Positions 11,201 through 20,612 of a stretch of 64,000 bases of DNA are shown piece after piece. The position numbers and the translations under genes were made by a program. The notes below the pieces were generated by a model, which ran no database searches, was not told where the DNA came from, and was given only the letters and a program-made list of their open reading frames with translations. This DNA comes from Diploscapter coronatus (lineage: Eukaryota; Nematoda; Chromadorea; Rhabditida; Rhabditidae), in NCBI GenBank assembly GCA_964036155.1, contig OZ038422.1, positions 52,847,201 to 52,911,200 on the forward strand. The letters run 5' to 3'. Position 1 is the stretch's first letter. Each line of letters starts with the position of its first letter.

Positions 11201-11426
11201 TAAGTATCTCAAAAATTCGCTTTCTTGATTTGATTTATTAGAAATTGATCTTAACTCGAATGTAACTTTAACCATATAATTATATTGTCGGAAAGCTCAC
11301 CAGCTCGGCTGCGTTTTTCTTCTTCTGCTCTTCAATCTTCTTCCGTATCCTCTCGAGTTCAGCCAGTCGGATCTTCTCCTGTTCCTCTTTGTTTTCGTCG
11401 AGCTTCTCGTGCGCGGGTGTCTGCAT
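5227..11426 (-). CDS. Coiled-coil / galectin / OTU-protease fusion protein, about 779 aa, 20 exons
   Basis: Exons, 5' to 3': 11301-11439 (ATG 11426), 10964-11080, 10149-10256, 10038-10092, 9809-9930, 9313-9416, 8934-9042, 8584-8744, 8438-8536, 8252-8390, 8074-8187, 7893-8019, 7780-7844, 6549-6735, 6404-6493, 6227-6333, 5919-6038, 5592-5705, 5494-5544, 5227-5451. The sum is 2340 nt, in frame. Residues 1-80 are a charged coiled coil. A short acidic repeat (VPDSENEI) lies at about 136-165. Residues about 248-418 read as a galectin beta-sandwich: TRFTQTLDQPL, NHIVFRGKIPENSRG, FKLELLAE, then IAIDGYIGVSDV. OTU domain at about 440-575: catalytic GDGNCFYNSV (Cys about 455), IWAEFPEIESIADYLG, and IRLLYNGQTHYDA (His about 571). 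The tail is acidic. OTU enzymes cleave ubiquitin chains; a galectin part suggests glycan-directed recruitment (inference). The galectin-to-OTU join is a 54 bp in-frame intron. The exon at 9809 has an uncertain end, and the intron at 9313 would use a GC donor. Confidence 0.82.
6889..7083 (+). mobile_element. Helitron N-domain fragment in an intron of the OTU gene, antisense
   Basis: This plus-strand reading frame encodes about 64 residues ending in a stop. It includes GIVIHEKGKSIVQLKPYDRR, then ESMIYSLFFPDGRLGW. It resembles the Helitron_like_N region of transposase proteins and aligns by eye with residues 244-280 of the Helitron protein at 27917-31261 (ESMLYPLYFPTGRGG). No ATG is present and the rest of the protein is missing, so this is a remnant inside the 6736-7779 intron. 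Confidence 0.6.
7080..7535 (+). mobile_element. Bel/Pao retrotransposon polyprotein fragment, antisense in the same intron
   Basis: A 150-residue plus-strand frame contains LQKSIWYNGPKFLRSPFNEW and later FSNLWTKVKRQTRYCLIFLK. W-x-NGP-x-[WF]L...EWP followed by a W-x-K-[LV]-x-R segment is typical of the Bel/Pao polyprotein between reverse transcriptase/RNase H and integrase. Both ends are missing. It directly abuts the Helitron fragment, which suggests nested insertion or Helitron capture. Confidence 0.6.
9509..9758. mobile_element. About 250 bp inverted-repeat element in an intron
   Basis: The ends read TGGGACCCAAATGAG at 9509 and its near complement at 9758 (CTCATTTGGGTCTCATCCCA), with ACGATAGTAAA continuing the arms. 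It lies between the exons at 9809-9930 and 9313-9416 of the galectin-OTU gene, and its insertion may explain why that exon border is hard to place. Confidence 0.65.
9840..9930 (-). repeat. In-frame 30 bp tandem repeat encoding VPDSENEI units
   Basis: About four imperfect 30 bp units encode an acidic repeat (VPDSENEI, VPDSEDEI, VPNSENEI, VSNSEDEM) in the linker before the galectin domain. Most changes between units are Asp/Asn and Glu/Asp exchanges. Confidence 0.75.
10300..11280 (-). repeat. Duplicated intron sequence around the coiled-coil exon
   Basis: About 100 bp at 10305-10410 recurs at 11118-11205 (both contain TTACTAAAACTTAAAATGGG). A second shared block (AAAATTCGCTTTCTTG) lies at about 10870 and 11210. 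The copies flank the coiled-coil exon 10964-11080, consistent with tandem duplication of an exon-plus-intron unit in the N-terminal region. Confidence 0.6.
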
Positions 11427-11619
11427 TTTCCGTTGGACTCTGCAAATGATAGTATTTTTCCTTCTTTAATAATTTCAATTATAAGAGGGAGTGTCAGGAA
11501 AAACCGAAGTCGGTATAAACAGGAGTCCGCAAATCGAGCTGATTTTCGTGGTGCTATCCATTTTTCGAAAATCGATTACTTAGCGGAATATGGTAGCCTA
11601 AAGTTTTGACAGACCCGAC

Positions 11620-11925
11620 TTTGGCAAAAAAAAACATATCTCCTTGTGTATCAGACTAAATTTCATGATTATTTGTTTTGTAGATCTTGAGTAGAAGAAT
11701 AAAGCAAAAATAAAAAGAAAAATTTTATAAATTAATTTTGGTGGGAAAAAGTTATCCGAAATTACCCTATATACCCGTACTTTATTTATAAGTTAATGTG
11801 AGTTAATGCCGAAGTTTTTCATGAAATATTTTAGAGCTGTTCAAGTTAGTCAACTTTTGTTTCAGAACTTATTCTAGGATGTGTACACATAGGAAGATAT
11901 GACTTTTTGAAAATTGTCTTTCATA
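11620..11925 (+). repeat. Dispersed non-coding repeat, copy 1
   Basis: This matches 16490-16820 in inverse orientation over roughly 300 bp. Both contain an ACATA-GGxAGATATGA-TTTTTGAAAAT end, a run of TTACCCTATAT, and TCAACTTTTGTT-CAGAACTT. It carries no coding frame. Flanking sequence to about 12420 has similar composition and may belong to the same larger element. Confidence 0.6.
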
Positions 11926-11929
11926 AAGA

Positions 11930-14900
11930 CCATCTTAATTTTACGCATTCGAGGCGTTTTTCATCCCAGGATCCCCGTTTTTTTCACAAAATCGATATCC
12001 TTTTACGTAGAATTTAATGAACTTTCAAATAAGATTATTTCCAGAAGGCTTTTTTTCCTATCGATGGGGTCAAAATCGCAAACAAAAATTACGGCATGAC
12101 ATGACCATTTCTTCGGATATGCTAGTTTTGGCGGAAAATTGTTGATCACAGCGGGTGACCGTGTTACAGTATTTGCAGTTTTTCACGGGCTATCCAACGC
12201 CGAAAACCGCGTTCGATTTGGCCCATAAATAAGAAAGTTATGAATTTTTCTGACATGGGGCATATAAAAACTTGAAATTAGCATAACTCAGCATACTTGC
12301 ATTTTTATGAAAAACGGGTAGCACCACGAGAATCAGCGTGAAAAAGTGAACAATATATGTGAAAATCAGCCAAATCGACGAACCCCTGGAAACATCGACT
12401 TTGGTCCTTACTGACATTCATTCTTAAACTTTTAAAAATTTTTGAGCTAAAAATCTAGGACAACATTTTAGCAGCTTAATTTTAAAAGTGGCGATTTTGA
12501 TAATCTTACTATCTAAATGGCATTGAGTAAATATTTGTCATGAATAAGATAATGATATTATGAGCATATTTTAACTTAAAACATCGATTAGATAAGGGAT
12601 AGCATAAATTTGGTGTCTTGGGTTATTAAATTTCACCAATTATTGTAAAATTAAAAATCTAGCAATCGACTAAAATTATCGCAAATGATAATTTGATAGG
12701 TCCAATCTTGAATTAACGGCAATTTACAACGCCTTTGATCAGAATTTCGGTATTCGAGTTTAATCAATGTAAAAACATTAATGGGGGATAGGCAAGATAA
12801 GAAAATATTAGTAGTTTCTTTAAAATTAAAAGATAAACTTCAGTACTTTCGTAAGACTATTTTGAAACTATCGAGGTTTAAAAGCGTATACTCAGGATTA
12901 GTAAATTCTTAGAGTTTATAAATTATAATAAATTTTTGAAAATTAAGATTTGAAAACAGGATTTTGAACGTTTTAGACGCAAAATTGAATCAAGCTGAAA
13001 ATATCGAAAACGTTGAAATGGGAGTAGGACGATTTTAAATTATCAATAATAGTAAATGGTAAAACTAGATTTTTTAGTTAAAGATAAGAATTGTGATTAG
13101 TCGTGTAATTTTAGCTTTAGATAATTTAACATATGGACGGAGAATTGATAAACGAGAGAAAGAAAAACAAAATTTTGGTTGAATGGGTAATTATGGTAAT
13201 TGGAATGTTTTTAAGATGAAACTATTAATTTTTGCACAAAATATTGAAATAAGAAATTGGAATTGTGTATTTGAATTTAGTTAAACAGATTTTAAATAAA
13301 AATGCAAATTTAAATAATCACGGTTTAGCGGATTTTCGTATGGGCTTTAAGATAATTGGGTTTCACATTTTCGTGTATCGAATAAGGCGGATTTTGAAGT
13401 GCGAGAAATAATTAATTTGATACATTTAAAAAGGGGAGTTTTTAGATTAAATATTTAAAAAAAATAACCGTTCTGGGGTTGTTTTTCGGAACTTAAATGT
13501 GACGACCAAATGTACGGCAACAAAGTATGAGCTTAAAATAATTGTGTTTCAGTCAATTAAAAATTTTAGCCAAATCAGCATCAAAATGTGACTATGGCAC
13601 ACAGATGTCAGCATTGGCTAATGGTTCCCAAGGAGTGGACCACATCAGTTCAAGAAGATACAACGATGAAATTATTGAATCTCAATATAAGATTTCATTC
13701 TTGGTATTTTGACTAGAATTTCATTTTAAGCTTCATTAGTCTAGTGTGTCAAAATGCACCCTTTTATTTTGTACTATTATTTTTTGCCGCATTATTTCGC
13801 GGTTTTACCTTTTGTATGCTCCTTTTCTCGCTCAAGCTATCCCTCATTTCTCTTATCCTTGAATCCTTGCTTGATCCAATGGGAAAGCATGGTCAACCGG
13901 AGATTTTTCCAATTGATAGATCAATAAATTTTTAGATATTTTCAACTTATAATTCTTGCCCTCCAAGATTACCAATAACCGAAAAACATGAAATAAAACC
14001 ACTAACACATTCCCCATGCCTCATAGTTCTCTTTCCATTCATTTTCTTTCTCTTTTCGCACATCTAGTGTTGAGTAATTTATGTAAGTTGGTAGGGTTTT
14101 CAGAAAGTTTCATGTTGATTTTAAATTTCAAAATTAAAATTAGCTGTAAACGATAGTTTAATTTGAAATCTCATATTCTAGAGCGCCGGGATAGTGTTAT
14201 TTTGTTGATAGTCTCAAGCTAATGGAGGAAGGTGTAAAAGAATAAGATTACCAAATATTTTACAATCCCTAAAGCCACATAACATACATTTCAAGCACCT
14301 TCTTCTCTCCTTGAACCACGGCTCATTTCTAGTTTCTCTAATTCTCTGACTCGGCACCTTTATCATAGCCTCAGATAGTATAAGTAGGGGGCGGTCCCGA
14401 CCGAAGGAGAAGAGGAGAGAAGAGAATGGCATGAAAAAGCATAGCACTAGGACCCATAGCTAGTTCAAGTTATTGTCCCCCTACTGATGGTATTATTCTG
14501 TAATAATAAACCTCTAGTCAAGCACCTGTCTAACTCAATTTATCACCTAAAACTTACTACGGATAGGAGGGAAAAAGTGTTATCAATCTACATACCATCA
14601 CAATATTACGCAAGTTTATGTAATCCGGCTTATCTATTTGGGGGGAGGGGGGTTTACTGTAGACTAAGGAGAAGACTAGATAGAGAGAGAGAGAGAGAGA
14701 GAATGGGATAGAGTAGGAGGCAGACAGCTGAGAGTATTATAGAGTGTGAAGGAGATAGGTATTGCACTCTTTTCGCAGACTCAACCCCGAGAAATAGCAT
14801 ACGCTCTGAAGAGACAGAAGGGATGATAAAGAAAAGGGAGAAGGAAATATTCCTTGTAAAGGCATGCGAGAAATTTGAAGATCAACTTCTTGGCGACCAT

Positions 14901-16480
14901 CCCATACTCGATTTTTATAAATCACATCTTATATAGGGATAATGCAACTAGAGAATATGCAATTGAATTGGTTAGAGATCAAAATGGAGTAGGAAATTGT
15001 ACAGGGAGAGTGAGCCAATGTAAGATTCGCGAATGACAGCTGATAGGAGAGAGTAAGCGCATGGGAAAGGAACAGTATAAAAGTAGAAACGATAGGGCAA
15101 CGTGAGAGTATGAGATGAAGATAGGTTTATTCATAGCTCATAATTCGAAAAACAAATCATAATATTCAAAAGACGGAGAAAATGAAAAACGATAACAGTA
15201 TCAACACGCAGATGGAGGAATGAAAATGAATCACTGACCCGCTGACAAGATGGTACGGAACTTATGGAAAACTGCAAAATGGGAGTGTGAATTGAGAGTA
15301 CTATTCGTTCGACAAACCTGCATCTTGCCGAACGATGAAACGCATAAGTACAGAACTTAGAACCGCTGTGAGACTATCATAAATAGAGCGAGCACAGAGA
15401 AAGAGAAATAGCCATTGGCAGCCTACAAAAAGCTGAGAGAGAACGATTCAAAATAAGTCGCAACAAAATTATAATAAGAACGAGAGATGTTGAAGATGAA
15501 CTATTTCGAAAATATATGAAATTACTGCGTGCAATATCGATAGAAATTATGAGCTTTAAATTTTCAAATACGAATTGACAAAAAATTAACGTAGGAGAAA
15601 TCACGATGCTTTGAATTCACCCTTTTTTGTCCCCTCGCATTGAAAATAGGCCACGCCCACTACTAACATTTTGAAACTCGTATAAAACGCTATTCTTTCC
15701 GGTTTTTTGCTATTGGATCTTTTCAAGCACCTCAAAATTAGTGGGTATACCGAGTTTCAGCCCTGGAGACACACTACTTGGCTCTCCACAGTGATGAATT
15801 CGTTCGAAAAATCGCTTCTTTTTTAATTTTATCAAAGTTCTCAAAAATTTCCGTTGTAAGTCGACAAAATTGGATCCTACGTTTGGAATCGAGTATCTAA
15901 GGAGGATTTTGAGACCAAAATTATCCGATTCTGATGTGAAATTCCAGATATCCTACATGCCGAAAATTGCCCATTTTTCCCATAATAAAGGTTTTCCGGG
16001 CTGATTGCAGGCGATAGACTGAACGGATCGAAAATTCATCTGACAAATATCGAGATTGCATTGCGAGGATGCTAATGACGTAGAAAATGAAACCAGAAAA
16101 TGTACCCTGATCTCGTTATTTCGAGATAAAGCCTCTGAAATTTGGCAAAATTACAGTCATCTTATCTAGATTGTGCTATAGCGTGGGTAAAGCTCAATTT
16201 TATGAAAATTCATCTGACAAATTTTTTGTTCTATACCTCATCTTCAATTTCAGTGCAAAATCACTATGATTGGATGAGTTATATCCGAGTTATTCAACGA
16301 TCTTTGTGGAACAACCCACTCCCTTTGAGTGATTCATTCTCGTACTGCATTTACGCGTAAATAACGTTTGAAAAAATCGTCCTTTCAGTATGTTGTGTAG
16401 ATGGGCATGGTGAACAACTTTCATCATTGGGTCAATTCCGAAATCGTTACCATTAGGGCTCTAGAATTTCTTGAAGTGCG
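11930..16480. other. Long non-coding spacer
   Basis: No exon series with splice sites could be assembled on either strand. 12420-13600 is very AT-rich. 14640-14960 has a G-run and a purine-rich stretch with an (AG)n tract at about 14681-14702. 15610-16480 has the evenly mixed, stop-rich look of decayed repeat sequence and continues into the repeat at 16490. The open frames here appear to be chance. Confidence 0.5.
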
Positions 16481-16489
16481 ACGGCTAAA

Positions 16490-16820
16490 TTCAGCATAAT
16501 GCTTTTCTTGACGGAAATTTTCAAAAATTCATATTTCCTTGTGTGTGCACAGTCTAGAAGAAGTTCTGGAACAAAAGTTGATCAACTTGAAGAGCTCTAC
16601 AAGATTTAATGAGAAACTCTGATGTTAATTCACATTAAACTGTAAACACAGTACGAATATATAGGGTAACTTAGGGTAATTTTTCCCGCCGAAGTTAATT
16701 TTTAAAAATTTTCTTTATATTTTACTTTATTCTCTTATTCAAGACCTACAAAATAAAAAAAATAATTGTGAAAATTTGTCTGGTACATAGGGAGATATGA
16801 ATTTTTGAAAATGTTCATTA
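16490..16820 (-). repeat. Dispersed non-coding repeat, copy 2 (inverted relative to 11620-11925)
   Basis: The reverse complement aligns with copy 1 with moderate divergence, so this is an older dispersed family. It has no visible termini and no coding frame. Confidence 0.6.
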
Positions 16821-16829
16821 AAAGCACTA

Positions 16830-17999
16830 ATAAAGGCTGTACGTTTTCGCGTCCCTGCTGCGGCTCAGAAGTGGCGCTCCAGGCTAATTTCATATTTAAT
16901 CGATGCCCACTGACGCCCTTCAACTATTTTGGCATCAGAAATAACTTGGAATCGCGTAAAATAAAAAAATTGAGCAGAAATCGGGCGATTTTAAGAGAAA
17001 AATTGCGTCCCTGACATTCCGGCCTTCCCCGAGCGCTTCTTCTGGCGAGTTCCTGTGCGTGTTCGGTCTCAAAATTTAAGAAATTGCCTTTATTTGGATA
17101 TCTGAACGAGATAGTTGGATGTAATTAACTTTTTTACTGCTTTAATTGCGTTTTCCTGATCGACAATAAATTCCCCTCCTTTTTTTCGCTTTTCGTTCCT
17201 TTCATCGCTTTTTTTCTCCCTTCCGCGCCTGCGCATTGCAAAAGCGAGAGAGCGGAAAAGAAAAAGGGACAAAAAAAAGCATCGTGCGAAAACTGATGAC
17301 TATAACAACGAATTTGCATAAAAGCTACGAAAACATATCGCTCTTTGTCATGTCACCATCAGAGATTTGAGTTTTAATGACGAAATAGTATGAAGCTAGG
17401 AAAGCAGAATTTGACACAAACACCTCTTTTCAGTTATTGTGCACCAAACTGAAGGCACAAAAAAAAATTTTCTATGAAATCTCCTATTTTTCCGTATTGC
17501 CTGAGCTATTACGGTAGACCTAGTGAGGCGTGTCTAGAGATAGGAAGAGTACAAATTCCGCCCATTTCACAGAGAGAAGTTCACGCATTCGTGCCGCGCT
17601 CCTCGTTCTTCCCGCATTCGGGCCGCGTTCGTGCCGAGTAGGCACCGACACGGACCCTACTCGGCACGAACGGGGGCATTTCTCTCTGTGTTTGCGATGC
17701 GAGAGAAAGAGAAAAAAGACTCCGTACTGGTTGTTTAGAAAGGACTTTTCGCACAAATTGAATTGAATGATCTAACAAATTGAGCCAAGTCAATTCGAGA
17801 ATACGCAGAGCATTTTCCTTACGTTGGGGGTGGTTCACGAAAATCACGTTCAACGCTCAAAAATGACGATTTATCACTAGTTTTCACTCATGCATAAACA
17901 CTACGAAATAAATGGTAAACTGGAGTTATTTATTTTTTATTTTATTAATGAACAATGATGACATGGAAAATAAATAAAATAAGAAGTGAATGTGGGATT
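16830..17999. other. Spacer downstream of the innexin gene
   Basis: Apart from the inverted repeat at 17568-17695, no gene is visible. 17160-17290 is a pyrimidine-rich to purine-rich transition without splice-consistent coding. Overlapping open frames at 17520-17850 follow from the palindrome. Confidence 0.4.
17568..17695. repeat. GC-rich imperfect inverted repeat with a 17 bp perfect stem
   Basis: CGTTCGTGCCGAGTAGG at 17626-17642 pairs with 17656-17672 around a 13-base loop. Outside it, CACAGAGAGAA near 17570 pairs with its complement near 17690. The island is much more GC-rich than its surroundings. It is probably a small MITE; a structured non-coding RNA is a less likely alternative. Confidence 0.5.
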
Positions 18000-19986
18000 T
18001 CAGACAACGCAATCGATTTTATCATTTTGGCGTCTACGAATGCGCTGATAGTCCTTGAACAGCTTATCTGTCAACTCCTTGACGATGAGGATATCAGTTT
18101 TATCCGCGATGCATTGAAGAACAAGTACACCGTCTGAAAAGCAACAAATTTATATCAATTGCATTTCTACTATTTACTGGTTCATGACACATTTATCACA
18201 ATCTAACATTGCATACCTCGTCCCAGCCCATTACGATAAAAATCCTTCACGTCTTCGTCGTCTCTGACTGATTGGCTTCTCGCACTTCGCAGCGGCTGAA
18301 GCCATTGTTTCACTTTCTCCTCTCGCTGATTTATCAACATTGAATACAACATGTTCATGACGTTGACAACGCCGAGGAGTACAAGCCAAATCCTGGAATT
18401 TTATAATTAGTAAAAAGATTAAAGAACCAATTCTAATGGATAGATAACCTATAAAGTTAATTGACCTACCATATGATAAAGGATGCCAACTCGTAATATT
18501 TGTTATTTGCCAGCACGCACCCAATGGTGTGGTTTTTGGCCCCGAGCATGTCCTCTCCCAGAACTCTAAAGTGAATCATTGAGACAAAAGAAAGAAAAAA
18601 GAGTCTAACTTGACGTCACAGATAGTGTTCAGAGGAAAGAGGTCCGATGACTCGAATAGCCTACGACCGTGACACAGGTCCAGGAGTCCCTCGATTCCCC
18701 AATCGAAGAAACTTGATCCGAGTATTGCGCTGAAGAAGGGGAATTGGCCGATAATGACAAGAATGTAGAAGGCCTTCATTAACAGATAGCGCGTCGACAT
18801 GCCAACACCGTTGTTGCATCTTAAAGGAGAAGTCATTGAAGAAAAAGAGAGGAGACAGACTTGAAGCAGCAGGTGCGTTGCGTTCGGCCGAACGGGAGAT
18901 ACTCTTCCAGAATATTTCCTAGGTTGGAAATGGCCTTTCCTTTATCCGCCATTCTATCCTGATTCGTCAAGTCCCCAGTCTTCTTTGCACGCTCAATAAG
19001 CATTTCGATATTCAAGCCTGTAAACGGGTTTTCATTTTTCGTACATTTTAAGGATCAACCTGATTTCTTCACAAAATTTCTCAATACCCAAATTGGGCCA
19101 TGGAACATCAAGGCCTGCGCGAAGAATACTAGCGGCATCCATGCGTAATAGCCTACTATCGTCTGCAATTAGACGATTTAACAACATCTAATAAGAATTG
19201 AAGAAAATGATTGATGAAGACACATCTACAAGGGTCAAGATGTCTCTAGATCTCACCATCGGCAAACCATCTCTATGGAGGGGAATGTAGTCGGGATTTT
19301 CAATGACGTAGGTTGCCTTCCATAGACAGGCTGCTTCTGTAATTTGTATATCATTCATTTTTCTAAAATAAATTTTGGTATAAAATACGCGAAATTTTAG
19401 GCAGCAGCAATTTCACCATAGCTAAATAATAATACCTATAGTTTCTTTCCATCCTATGATGTCTGACGGCGCATAACATCCGAACGGCTTTCCGAACAAG
19501 CTGAAGGATTCCTTTAGTTTCTTGAAAAATGTTCACTCACGAATCTTCTTTCGTTTATTGCATCTCAACAATTTCTAGCTTTTTATAAAAAGTTACTTTA
19601 AGGTGCGTCCAAAGCTCGGTAGAGATAGAAGAGAGCGAGAGGGACAATGAAGAAGGGATTTGGCGTATATTTTTCGAAGTAGTGTGGAATGTCTTTTTTT
19701 GTCTGCCGCCATTTTCTATCTCTCCCTCCTAGCATAGGCGTTCTAACTTATCGCGCACATTTAGCAAAAATACATCCGAGAGATCTTATTTCGAGTAGAA
19801 TGGTGCAGGAAATTATCAACAAATAAAATGCTTAAAACAAACTTACTCGTTCGCTTTGGTCGCGAGGGTGATTAAGCCCAAAATTATGGGCGTAAAGACA
19901 AAGTTTAGCATATCAGTGAGGGTGTCGAAGGAACCCCGGCGGACAATCTTCAAAACGAAGGTATCGAGGAGAGGGATAGACTGCAT
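18000..19986 (-). CDS. Innexin gap-junction protein, about 386 aa, nine exons
   Basis: Exons: 19847-20000 (ATG 19986), 19436-19500, 19257-19336, 19060-19162, 18861-19017, 18610-18819, 18470-18565, 18217-18392, 18000-18133. They sum to 387 codons in frame. Innexins form invertebrate gap junctions and hemichannels with four membrane spans. Visible hallmarks are a first membrane span with the P-rich run FTPIILGLITLAT, then a first extracellular loop with two Cys (GKPFGCYAPSD and AACLWKATYV). Next come the family signature YYAWMPLVFFAQALMF (usual form YYQWVPF) and the second loop with two Cys (NTICDVK and TIGCVLANN). Near the C-terminus is DGVLVLQCIADKTD. All four loop cysteines are kept. The ATG is 14 bases after a TTTTAG acceptor. 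Length matches the family. The particular paralogue cannot be named. Confidence 0.88.
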
Positions 19987-20612
19987 ATTGGCTGGAGTCT
20001 CTAAAATCACAAATTTTCGAGACTTCATTTTTATCAAACAAATGAAATGAGTGTAAAACCATGATAATTTCGAATATCTTAAATTGAAAATTACAAAAAT
20101 GAGCATAAATGAAAAGTGGGTATTTTGCACAATTTGAACGTAGTAAGAGTGACAAAGGTCGACGATATTCAAAATAAACAAATTAAATGTTTTTATTCAT
20201 CATCGAAGTAACAAAGGCAAAGATGGAGAATGAATATACAAAAACATGTCTCTGGTGCAACTGCCACAGTTTTGCGATAAGATTTGCAAGTCGGCGAAAG
20301 ACATTGAGGAAGAAAAAGGAAAGTGCAAATGCTTCTCAAACAAAATTTTGAATTCAAGAAATAGATGAATAAATTTGAAAATGCAAAAGTATGATACTCT
20401 CTTTTTAGTTATGATGTGTCTAAATAAATGATACTGGCCACAATTTATTTAAGATTGTCGAAAGCCGTTCAATTCTATACAAAGAAAAGGGGCGAGGAAA
20501 GATTCGGTAGGGTGAGAGAAAGCTAGAGAAAATTATAAAAAAAATCACCCAGGGAAATATTGTTAGAAAAAAATAAAAAAAGAAAGTTGCCTGTTGGCAG
20601 ATTCTCAATATC

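Noticed and set aside
14681..14702. AG dinucleotide run as a GAGA regulatory element
   Set aside because: A simple microsatellite in a gene-free region; no nearby start site.
17520..17853. Three overlapping open frames near 17.6 kb
   Set aside because: They arise from a GC-rich palindrome with few stops, and no splice or family signal is visible.
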